From Apostichopus japonicus (taxonomy: Eukaryota > Echinodermata > Holothuroidea > Aspidochirotida > Stichopodidae), in assembly GCF_037975245.1 (NCBI RefSeq), contig NC_092571.1, positions 7,544,501 to 7,608,500 of the forward strand: a stretch of 64,000 nt of DNA, written 5' to 3'. Positions 28,538-40,400 of this stretch are shown here, in pieces. The translations under genes were made by a program, and so were the position numbers. Each line of letters opens with the position of its first letter. Position 1 is the first letter of the stretch. The notes below the pieces were generated by a model. That model had not been told where the DNA came from and did not search any database. It saw nothing but the letters and a program-made list of their open reading frames with translations.

Positions 28538-28945
28538 TTATATAGTTTTTTCTGCACGTGACAGCTTAATTATAACGGTAATTTGAATGCCTATAACATC
28601 TGGATATGTAAAACGAAACGAAATCTCCTGGTACATAAAATATTGTTTTCGAATTCGAAAGAGTTTGTTAACCAGGGTTTGATGCAATATATCGATAATA
28701 TTATATATAATGCATGCTATACAGTTATTGGAAACTATATCTGTTGCTGAGGGAATATATAATTTATCAACAAATTGAATCCTATATGCAGTAAATGATA
28801 ACCATGAAACAAAGAAACATGGATGTATAGTTATTATGTTAATAATAAGCACCGGCAGAATAGCCAATGGGAGCAAACCAAAGATGACTCTCATTGTATG
28901 CCTACCCCGTCTCTCCGGTTGAATGTATTGGTCATGCCTATACAT
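28538..28945 (-). pseudogene. Possible relic of a seven-helix receptor C-terminus
   Basis: A 135-residue frame starts RRGRHTMRVIFGLLPLAILP, followed by more hydrophobic sequence and NNCIACIIYNI, then LFRIRKQ. The order (basic loop, helix, helix with NxxIxxIIYN, basic tail) recalls helices 6 and 7 of a rhodopsin-like receptor, in which the last motif would be NPxxY. The proline is missing and I see no upstream helices in frame. This is a weak call; it may be a chance AT-rich hydrophobic frame. Confidence 0.25.
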
Positions 28946-29129
28946 TTTACTTCAGATTTTCTGTCTAATGAATAAAAAAAATTCGTCAAAATAAGTTTAA
29001 GAAAAAGTTACAGAAATCACATTGGATTACCTCCGGTATACTTAAGTCGATTCGCAAGTAAAATGTATTGTATTGCGCGAATAAACTCATAAACTTAACA
29101 TAACTTACTTGCATTATTGTAATGTTAAG

Positions 29130-30050
29130 AATAGATTAACTGCTATTGTTCGAAATGCTGCACATCCTATTTTTATGAGTACTCTAGTCAAAATAAGAAT
29201 AATAGTAAGAAAGTGTGGTCTGGTATAAATAGGATATTACAATAGAAGGTTTGATAATACTATCGGTACTGGAATTAGTGAGACACCTTTTATAAAAAAA
29301 AAACGCTACTATAATTAATATACAAACTTAAGCTAATAATTTTATGATTTTTCACATCTATTGGTGAAAATCTTGCTAGTAAAATAGATGACACTAATCA
29401 AAACTTCGAATTTGATCTCAATTATATTAACGTACTTGATACATTTATTTAAGTACGAAATTACCATGGTAAGATGGACTTAACCATGATATTTTAAATC
29501 ATATCTTTGACCATATTGTCGATCCTCTTACTCATATGTTTAACTTATCTTTTTTCTGAAGGGGTATTCCCTAATGAAACTAAAATTGCTAGGCTCATTT
29601 CAATATATAAATCTGGTGGAGCTGATTTTGTATCAAATTACCACCCTGTGTCAGTACTACCGGCTATATCTAAGACCTCAGAAAGACTTAAATATAATAA
29701 TAGACTATCAGCTAACTAAATACAAAATATGAGATATTATATTCTTGGCAGTATGGTTTAAAGAAAACTTACTCCAAAAACATTGTTGCTTTAAAGTTTG
29801 TTGATGATATAGTGTGTGAATTGGACAAAAGAGTCAGTACACAACAATTACTGAATAAGTTATATAATTATGGAATACGAGTGTGGCACACTGGTTTAAA
29901 AGTTATTTTACTAAATCGTAAACAGTTTTATGCTTTAATGGAAAGGACTACAATATCATTCTGGAACCCAATATTCTTATACTATATATTAATGATATGT
30001 ATAAATCATCTACATACATAAATGTTACAATTACACTATCATAAAATAGG
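29130..30050 (+). mobile_element. Decayed LINE reverse-transcriptase fragment
   Basis: Pieces of a non-LTR reverse transcriptase are readable in order across frames: NKNNSKKVWSGINRIL (about 29193), FFTSIGENLASKIDD (about 29347), GVFPNETKIARLISIYKSGG and NYHPVSVLPAISKTSERL (29560-29690), then SKNIVALKFVDDIVCELDKR and YNYGIRVWH up to NRKQFYALM (29775-29940). These correspond to the start of the RT domain up to the block before the catalytic FADD, which is not present. Many stops and frameshifts show an old, inactive copy. It is not the same family as the LINE at 17.9-19.8 kb. Confidence 0.65.
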
Positions 30051-30099
30051 GTATTCCTTACCCACACATACGGATTAACTGTTTACTTTATAAATGCGG

Positions 30100-30100
30100 G

Positions 30101-30180
<80 letters not shown>

Positions 30181-30377
30181 GGACGGACGGACGGACGGAC
30201 GGACGGACGGACGGACGGACGGACGGACGGACGGACGGACGGACGGACGGACGGACGGACGGACGGACGGACGGACGGACGGACGGACGGACGGACGGAC
30301 GGACGGACGGACGGACGGACGGACGGACGGACGGACGGATGGACGGATGAACGGATGAACGGATGGACGGATGGATA
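30100..30377. repeat. (AT)n followed by (GGAC)n tetranucleotide satellite
   Basis: About 75 bp of AT repeats run straight into about 40 perfect GGAC/ACGG units, then a few variants with GGAT and GAAC (30338-30376). Reading frames give repeated Arg-Thr-Asp-Gly or Arg-Pro-Ser-Val and are artefacts. Confidence 0.95.
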
Positions 30378-31454
30378 ACATAAATATTGACGTAAAAGGG
30401 GTTAGGGGTCGATAATCATGGGCCAGCACCTTGTTTTATTCAAGTCATAACTTACACTCCTAATTCATAATTAATTAAAAACAAAACAGTGTAATTCTTT
30501 ATACACCCAGACCATTCCTTTGAAGTTCTCCTACTTTCTCATATAGGTAATGAGAAGTCCCCTTAAAATTCCTCTTACAATAACTCAGATAATAAACACA
30601 GAGGACATCATAAGTTTTACAATAATTATTCTTTTCTGTCAAAATGGTTTTGTTTACAAGTATATATGCTTGTCAATATCTCTGCAATATTCAAAATGTG
30701 ATAATAATATTGTTTCTTGTTTACTGCTTAAGTTTACTTCATGTAATCTTTTAAAAATGTTTAAGTTATCTCCTTCCCAATCCTCATGATTCGGATGGTG
30801 TAATCGCATTTGTCGACATCGAATATCGGAGACGAAAATCCTGAAAGAGAGAAAGAAACAAGAAATAAAAAAAGGAAGCTCGCTCACAGGCTAGAGACCC
30901 ACTGTATCCCTGACGCACCCTCCGGCACACCATCCCCACACCTGAGCCATTGGCTTTTTAATTTTTGAAACCCCAACCTCTTCCAATCCCCAGCCCCCCA
31001 GCGCACCAGTCAAAAGTCCTGATTTGAATATGTATCTTCTATCTGACTATTTTGGTTTTCCGGGTGTTAGGAAAACAAAAGCAAACCTAGTCAAAAAGTG
31101 TGATGTGGTCTTTTGTATTCAGTAAGTTTGTTAAAAGTTTGGTTTACGAACATGTTACGAACATGTTATCGACAATTAGTACAGGTATGCCAAAAAATGT
31201 CTTACAAAACAGAAACAAAAAGTTTATTGGCTCTAATATAAAATGTATTGGCTGTTTTAAAATTGTAATCGTTTAGCGTAAAACAAGAAGCTTGTGGTCC
31301 ATAATGACTGAGTATAGAAACGCGGTATGCACTGTTGTTTGGCGATTAGCATATACACAGGCCTATGTTCTGAAGTGGTGACAGTTGGAATTCTTACCCT
31401 AGTTCTTCTTGATATCGTTGACATCTTTATGATTCTCAGATTTTATTATCCCCT
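30378..31454. other. Region downstream of the minus-strand repeat gene
   Basis: No gene is supported. C-rich low-complexity sequence lies at about 30900-31010. The part next to 31455 is the 3' untranslated region of the minus-strand gene. Confidence 0.5.
31442..31447 (-). terminator. Polyadenylation signal of the membrane-anchored repeat gene
   Basis: On the minus strand AATAAA follows the TGA stop (31457-31455) by seven bases. It supports the proposed last exon. Confidence 0.5.
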
Positions 31455-34400
31455 TCATTGTCTCTCATCTAATTGATACCTTCCTGTGGTCTCCATCTCA
31501 AACTGATCTGGTTGATGTTTCTCTAGTAGAGTCACTGGTTCCTCTAATGATTCTCCAGCGATTTCATGTCCAGCAAATAGACTTCCAGATGGATTGTCGA
31601 CTTCAGCGACATCCTAAGGGGTTAAAATTAAGTTATTTATTTTCTGTGCATAAACAGATTTCCGCTGTTTCTACTCTTTAACCTTGTTAAGGACTTTCAA
31701 CTCCCCCCCCCCGCCCCCATACCACTTCCTTCTTATCAACATATAATGTTCAGTTATTTCGGACGTTAATTGCAATTGATTATACTGTCTGTATTCTTAC
31801 ATTGTGATTTTTTCAGACCGTTGTTGTTGTTTTTCTCCACTGACATGAAGGCTTCTCCTCGAGGATTTTTTGTTTTTGTTTTTTGTTTTGTTTTTATCTG
31901 CGCTATTCTCTTATTTACAAGTTCCTGTGTCCTCGACTGATTCTACAGATGTTGAACTCGTTCTCTTCTTTCCTTTAACAGATCTTCACATTTTCCCCAG
32001 GCAAACAGGGCTCTGTTTCCCCAGGTAGTTCTGTGACAAATAGAGGGCGCTGTTCAATGTCTCCAGCTTTTTCGGCTTCCTTTAAAAACTTTGCTGCCCT
32101 CTTTTTTTCCTGGTGAGTGAAACACATTGTCAAAATAGATCCATTAAGTTTCGTTTAAAGGCCAACCGCCTGCTGATACAACCTATAAACATAATTTATC
32201 CTAAGTAATATGCCTTGGAATGTTTAATCGACATTTCCCAAATGAAATTAATGTAAGCATAATTACTTTGACACAATGCTTAATGCAACATCTAATAAAT
32301 ATATTGAGAAGACCCAATTTAAACTCCTTTCTGATTAGTTTAATATTATGGTAAACCAGGCTCGTTTATGAAGCTTCTCTCTTTCTCTATTTTAAACAAA
32401 ATCTCGTTTATTCAGCACATTTGGAGGCCACCGCAATATCAACGACCCAACATCTCTTATGTAGGTGTCTAGATCGGTTGCACGACATCCACGCGTAATG
32501 TATAGTGATACGTTTGGAGATTAAATCTAAGAAATGCAGATTTCATTCAGAGATAGACAGCCCCTATCTTCTATACAATATATTCCTTCCTCACCTTTTG
32601 CTTCTTGCTTCTGGCAAGATGTCTCGATTTCTTTTTGTTAATAGCTTCCTCTCTTTTTTCAAGATTCACAAAATGAAGGAGCACTGGACTGGCGTTAATA
32701 TCCGCTGAAGACTTTACCTCGGTGTTGTTAATGACCTCTTCGGACGGAATTTTAGCCTTCATGGTTGCTATATCCAAGATGTCGGCTCCAACCCAATCAT
32801 TGGCATTCGCTTCAACCTTGGTGGTTGATTTCAACTCGGATTCGGTATCAACCTCTTCGGTGGTGGTCGTTTCAATCTCGGTAGCGCACTTTAACTCGGT
32901 TTCGTTGTCAACCACTTCGTTGGTAGTCGTTTCAAACTCGGTTGAAAACTTCAAATCAGTTTCGGTGTCAACCACTTTGTTGGTAGTCGTTTCAACCTCG
33001 GTATTGCACTTCAACTCGGGTTCGGTGTCAACCTCTTCGTTGATAGTCGTTTCAACCTCGGTAGTGCACTTCAACTCGGTTTCGATGTCAACCACTTCGT
33101 TGGTAGTCGTTTCAACCTCGGTAGCGCACTTCAACTCAGTTTCGGTGTCAACCACTTCGTTGGTAGTCGTTTTATTATTGGTGGGGGATTCTAACTCAGT
33201 TTCAATGTCAACCTCTTTGTTGGTAGTCGGTTCAACCTGGGTATTGCACTTCATCTCGGTTTCGGTGTCAACCAATTCGTTGGTGGTCGTTTCAACCTCG
33301 GTATTGCACTTCAACTCGGTTTCAATGTCTACAGTTGTTTCGGCTTCATTTAAAGACTTTGCTGCCCTCTTTCTTTCCTGGTGAGTAAAACACATTGTCA
33401 AAATAAATCCAATAAACTTCTTCTAAAGGCCCACAGCCAACTGCTTACTGATACAACCTATGAACATAAGTTATCCAAAGTAATGTTTCTTGGAATGTTT
33501 CATCGACATTTCCTAAAATATACTATATAAATATCAGCATAATTAATTTGATAATATGCTTGATGCAACATTTAATAAAGATAGTGCGAAGAACCAATTA
33601 AAACTCCTTTCTGATTATTATGGTAAACCAGGTGCGTTTATGAAGCTTTTCTCTCTCTATTGTAATCATAATCTCTTTTATTCAGCAAGTTTGGATGCCA
33701 CCGCAATATCAAAGACCCAACATCTGTATTATCCACGAGTCTATATCGTTTGTCCGACATCCACACGCGTAATGTATAGTGATACGTTAGGAGATGAAAT
33801 CTAAGAAATTCATGCCCAGATAGACAACCCCTGTCTACTATACATGATGTGCCTCCCTTACCTTTTGCCTCTTTCTTCTAGCAAGACGTCTCGATCTTTT
33901 TTTATTAGTAGCGTCCTCTCTTTGTTTGCCAAACTGCCTTTCTATGCTTTGATTGGCTGCTATTGTGACGTCTGTGTTCTCTTTCTTGCTTTGATTGTCT
34001 GTTACATTGGTATCTTTGGGTTCAAAGATGTTCAGTGCTTTCTTCATTTCGTCTTCGATCTTATTGCACAATCGTTCTTCCTCGGTAGTGCACTTCAACT
34101 CAGTTTCGATGTCAACCTCTTCGTGAGAAGTCGTTTCAACATTGGTGGGGGATTTTAACTCAGTTTCGATGTCAACCTCTTCGTGAGCAGTCGTTTGAAC
34201 CTCGGTGATAAACTTCAACTCAGTTTCGGTGTCAACCAATTCGTTGGTAGTCGTTTCAACGTCGGTAGTGCACTTCAACTCGGTTTCGATGTCAACCACT
34301 TCGTTGGTAGTCGTTTCAACCTCGGTAGCACACTTCAACTCAGTTTCGGTGTCAACCACTTCGTTGGTAGTCGTTTCAACGTCGGTAGTGCACTTCAACT

Positions 34401-37400
34401 CAGTTTCGGTGTCAACCACTTCGTTGGTAGTCGTTTCAACCTCGGTAGTGCACTTCAACTCGGTTTCGGTGTCAACCTCTTCGTTGGTAGTCGTTTCAAC
34501 CTCGGTTGTAAACTTCAATTCAGTTTCGGTGTCAACGTTTTCGTAGGTAGTCGTTTCAACCTCGGTAGTGCACTTCATCTCGGTTTCGATGTCAACCACT
34601 TCGTAGGTAGTCGTTTCAACCTCGTTAGTGCACTTCAACTCGTTCTCGGTGTCAACCTTTTCGCTGGTAGTCGATTCAACCTCGATAGTGCACTTCAACT
34701 CGGTTTCGGTGTCAACCACTTCGTTGGTGGTCGTTTCAACCTCGGTATTGCACTTCAACTCGGTTTCAATGTCTACAGTTGTTTCGGCTTCCTTTAAAGA
34801 CTTTGCTGCCCTCTTTCTTTCCTGGTGAGTAAAACACATTGTCAAAATAAATCCAATAAACTTCTTCTAAAGGCCCACAGCCAACTGCTTACTGATACAA
34901 CCTATGAACATAAGTTATCCAAAGTAATGTTTCTTGGAATGTTTCATCGACATTTCCTAAAATATACTAAATGTAAACATAATTACTTTGACAATATGCT
35001 TGATGAAACATTTAGTTAATATAGTGAGAAGAACCAATTTCAACTCCTTTCTGATTATTATGGTAAACAATGCTCGTTTATGAAGCTTCTCTCTCTCTAT
35101 TGTAATCATAATCTCTTTTATTCAGCAAATTTGGAGACCACAGAAATATCAACGACCCAACATCTGTATTATCTAAGAGTCTATATCGTTTGTCCGACAT
35201 CCACACGCGTAATGCATAGTGATACGTTTGGAGATGAAATCTAAGAAATTCATACCGACATAGACGACCCCTATCTAGTATACAATGTATGCCTTTCTCA
35301 CCTTTTGCCTCTTTCTTCTAGCAAGACGTCTCGATCTCTTTTTATTAGTAGCGTCCTCTCTTTGTTTGCCAAACTGCCTTTCTATGCTTTGATTGGCTGC
35401 TATTGTGACGTCTGTGTTCTCTTTCTTGCTTTGATTGGCTGTTACATTAGTATCTTTGGATTCAAAGATGTTCAGTGCTTTCTTTATTTCGTCTTCGATC
35501 TTATTGCACAATCGTTCTTCCTCACCGACATTTCCGTCAACTTTCTGTTATCAACATGCATGCAAAACAATTTTACACATCAGCTTACAGTCACTTACGT
35601 TCAGGATTGACTGGGGTTCTGGCTATCATGTCTTGGCTTCAAATAATTTACAAGCGACTCCTCCCTAGCTCCGCCTATCCCCAGTCTCCCCCTCCCTCTC
35701 TTTCTCTCTACAAACACACCCACACACAGGATGGGCAACCTCTAGGTACCCCAAAACGACAACAATTTTAAAATAAAAGCACAACCGTTTCAAGGATCTT
35801 ACAGACAAACATTGATGCTAGATTACATTTTCTCAATATATTCATTAGATGTTTCATCAAGCATATTGTCAAATTAATTATGCTTACATTTAGTTTATTT
35901 GGGAAATGTCGATTAAACATTCCAAGGGAATATTGATTTGGATAACTTATGTTTATAGGTTGTATCAGTAAGCAGTTGGCTGTGGGCCTTTAGACGCAGT
36001 TGAATAGATTTATTTTGACAATATGGATGCGTCTGTATTTTGGATGTCTGCATGATGCGGGAGAGTAACGGTCAAGTTGATGGTCTCGAGATGGTCAGCA
36101 AATAGAGCTCTCACCTGTTTATTTCTGAATTTCTTGGTATTATTCAGATTTTTCTTGTAAACCACTGGAACCTGCCACTGGAGTTGTTGCGGTAGTGCTG
36201 GTGTAACTCCTATTCGATATCTCCGAGGTTTGCGTGATTGATTCTGGATCAAGAAAGAACACGAGAAAACGTATATTTCCTAAAGGAAACTATACCACTT
36301 GGTTTTTACAAAATATTGATATTTTCTACCGATAGGATATTCTTAAAGTATACTCCTTGGTCCAGAAGAGTTCATTGCTTGTACCGTTACCTGGTAAGGA
36401 GATGTGTGGAATTCTCGCCGTTTTGTTTCCTGATATTTCGTTCTTCTGGCTTTCTGTTGATGACCCATTTTCCTTGTTTCTTTATTTTCCTTGTCCGTTT
36501 GTTGTTTATTTGTTATATTTCCTGGTGTCTTCTTTTTGAAATAGGTTCGGTTACGTGTTCCACCTCCAATCTTAGGTGTTTGAACCTGTTTTGAAGTAAT
36601 TAAAATAGGTAAAGCACATAACCATGTAATATCTTAATGATTAAAGAAAACATTGTAACAATATTTCTTTAAATGAATAATTCAACTGTAATTATATCTG
36701 TATATTTATATGACAAGATTTACAGAAAGTAGAAGCAATGGATTGTCTTTAATATCCGCTGAGGAGTTTACCTCGGTGTTGTTAACGACCTCCTCGGCAG
36801 TAGTTGTAGCCTTCATGGTTGATATAACCAAGATGTCGGCATCAATCCACGCTTTGACATTCGCTTCAACTTTGGTTGTGGATTTAAACTCGGATTCGGT
36901 ATCCACCTCTTCGTTGGTAGTCGTTTCAACCTCGGCAGTGCACTTCAACTCGGTTTCGGTGTCAACCACTTCGTTGGTAGTCGTTTCAACTTCGGTAGCG
37001 CACTTCAACTCGGTTTCGGTGTCAACCTCTTCGCAGGTAATCGTTTCAACCTCGGTAGTGCACTTCAACTCGGTTTCGATGTCAACCACTTCGTTGGTAG
37101 TCGTTTCAACCTCGGTAGCACACTTCAACTCGGTTTCGGTGTCAACCACTTCGTTGGTTGTCGTTTCAACCTCGGTAGTGCACTTCAACTCAGTTTCGGA
37201 GTCAACCACTTCGTTAGTAGTCGTTTCAACCTCGGATGTGCACTTCAACTCAGTTTCGGTGTCAACCACTTCGTTGGTAGTCGTTTCAACCTCGGCAGTG
37301 CACTTCAACTCGGTTTCGGTGTCAACCTCTTCGTTGGTAGTCGTTTCAACCTCGGTTGTAAACTTCAATTCAGTTTCGGTGTCAACATTTTCGTAGGTAG

Positions 37401-40400
37401 TCGTTTCAACCTCGGTAGTGCACTTCATCTCGGTTTCGATGTCAACCACTTCGTAGGTAGTCGTTTCAACCTCGTTAGTGCACTTCAACTCGTTCTCGGT
37501 GTCAACCTTTTCGCTGGTAGTCGATTCAACCTCAATAGTGCACTTCAACTCGGTTTCGGTGTCAACCAATTCGTTGGTGGTCGTTTCAACCTCGGTACTG
37601 CACTTCAACTCGGTTTCAATGTCTACAGTTGTTTCGGCTTCCTTTAAAGACTTTGCTGCCCTCTTTCTTTCCTGGTGAGTAAAACACATTGTCAAAATAA
37701 ATCCAATAAACTTCTTCTAAAGGCCCACAGCCAACTGCTTACTGATACAACCTATGAACATAAGTTATCCAAAGTAATGTTTCTTGGAATGTTTCATCGA
37801 CATTTCCTAAAATATACTAAATGTAAACATAATTACTTTGACAATATGCTTGATGAAACATTTAGTTAATATAGTGAGAAGAACCAATTTCAACTCCTTT
37901 CTGATTATTATGGTAAACAAGGCTCGTTTATGAAGCTTCTCTCTCTCTATTGTAATCATAATCTCTTTTATTCAGCAAATTTGGAGGCCACAGAAATATC
38001 AACGACCCAACATCTGTATTATCTAAGAGTCTATATCGTGTGTCCGACATCCACACGCGTAATGCATAGTGATACGTTTGGAGATGAAATCTAAGAAATT
38101 CATACCGACATAGACGACCCCTATCTAGTATACAAGATATGCCTTTCTCACCTTTTGCCTCTTTCTTCTAGCAAGACGTCTCGATCTCTTTTTATTAGTA
38201 GCGTCCTCTCTTTGTTCGCCAAACTGCCTTTCTATGCTTTGATTGGCTGATATTGTGACGTCTGTGTTCTCTTTCTTGCTTTGATTGGCTGTTACATTAG
38301 TATCTTTGGATTCAAAGATGTTCAGTGCTTTCTTTATTTCGTCTTCGATCTTATTGCACAATCGTTCTTCCTCACCGACATTTCCGTCAACTTTCTGTTA
38401 TCAACATGCATGGAAAACAATTTTACACATCAGCTTACAGTCACTTACGTTCAGGATTGACTGGGGTTCTGGCTATCATGTCTTGGCTTCAAATAATTTA
38501 CAAGCGACTCCTCCCTAGCTCCGCCTATCCCCAGTCTCCCCCTCCCTCTCTTTCTCTCTACAAACACACCCACACACAGGATGGGCAACCTCTAGGTACC
38601 CTAAAACGACAACAATTTTAAAATAAAAGCACAACCGTTTCAAGGATCTTACAGACAAACATTGATGCTAGATTACATTTTCTCAATATATTCATTAGAT
38701 GTTTCATCAAGCATATTGTCAAATTAATTATGCTTACATTTAGTTTATTTGGGAAATGTCGATTAAACATTCCAAGGGAATATTACTTTGGATAACTTAT
38801 GTTTATAGGTTGTATCAGTAAGCCGTTGGCTGTGGGCCTTTAGACGCAGTTGAATAGATTTATTTTGACAATATGGATGCGTCTGTATTTTGGATGTCTG
38901 CATGATGCGGGAGAGTAACGATCAAGTTGATGGTCTGGAGATGGTCAGCAAATAGAGCTCTCACCTGTTTATTTCTGAATTTCTTGGTATTATTCAGATT
39001 TTTCTTGTAAACCACTGGAACCTGCCACTGGAGTTGTTGCGGTAGTGCTGGTGTAACTCCTATTCGATATCTCCGAGGTTTGCGTGATTGATTCTGGATC
39101 AAGAAAGAACACGAGAAAACGTATATTTCCTAAAGGAAACTAAACCACTTGGTTTTTACAAAATATTGATATTTTCTACCGATAGGATATTCTTAAAGTA
39201 TACTCCTTGGTCTAGAAGAGTTCATTGCTTGTACCGTTACCATGTAAGGAGATGTGAAGAATTCTCGCCGTTTTGTTTCCTGATATTTCGTTCTTCTGGC
39301 TTTCTGTTGATGACCCATTTTCCTTGTTTCTTTATTTTCCTTGTCCGTTTGTTGTTTATTTGTTATATTTCCTGGTGTCTTCTTTTTGAAATAGGTTCGG
39401 TTACGTGTTCCACCTCCAATCTTAGGTGTTTGAACCTGTTTTGAAGTAATTAAAATAGGTAAAGCACATAACCATGTAATATCTTAATGATTAAAGAAAA
39501 CATTGTAACAATATTTCTTTAAATGAATAATTCAACTGTAATTATATCTGTATATTTATATGACAAGATTTACAGAAAGTAGAAGCAATGGATTGGCTTT
39601 AATATCCGCTGAGGAGTTTACCTCGGTGTTGTTAACGACCTCTTCGGCAGTAGTTGTAGCCTTCATGGTTGATATAACCAAGATGTCGGCATCAATCCAC
39701 ACTTTGACATTCGCTTCAACTTTGGTTGTGGATTTAAACTCGGATTCGGTATCAACCTCTTCGTTGGTAGTCGTTTCAACCTCGGCAGTGCACTTCAACT
39801 CGGTTTCGGTGTCAACCACTTCGGTGGTAGTCGTTTCAACTTCGGTAGTGCACTTCAACTCGGTTTCGGTGTCAACCTCTTCGCAGGTAATCGTTTCAAC
39901 CTCGGTAGTGCACTTCAACTCGGTTTCGATGTCAACCACTTCGTTGGTAGTCGTTTCAACATCGGTAGCGCACTTCAACTCGGTTTCAGTATCAACCACT
40001 TCGTTGGTTGTCGTTTTAACCTCGGCAGTGCACTTCAACTCGGATTCGGTGTCAACCACTTCGTTGGTAGTCGTTTCAACTTCGGTAGCGCACTTCAACT
40101 CGGTTTCGGTGTCAACCACTTCGTTGGTAGTCGTTTCAACTTCGGATGTGCACTTCAACTCAGTTTCGGTGTCAACCTCTTCGTGAGTAGTCGTTTCAAC
40201 CTCAGTGATAAACTTCAACTCAGTTTCGGTGTCAGCCACATCGTTGGTAGTCGTTTCAACAATCGTAGCGCACTTCAACTCGGTTTCGGTGCCAACCTCT
40301 TCGTAGATAGTCGTTTCAACCTCGGTAGTGCACTTCAACTCGGTTTCGATGACAACCTCTTCGTTGGAAGTCGTTTCAACCTCGGTAGCGCACTTCAACT

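Noticed and set aside
30088-30429. Frames of RTDG or RPSV repeats
   Set aside because: Produced by the GGAC tetranucleotide repeat; no gene context.
32722-33384. Long plus-strand frames of VVVSTSVVHFNSVSV type across 32.7-41.4 kb
   Set aside because: They are shadows of the 60-bp repeat, which lacks stops in several frames. The minus-strand frame has the splice sites, phase agreement, start exon and stop exon.
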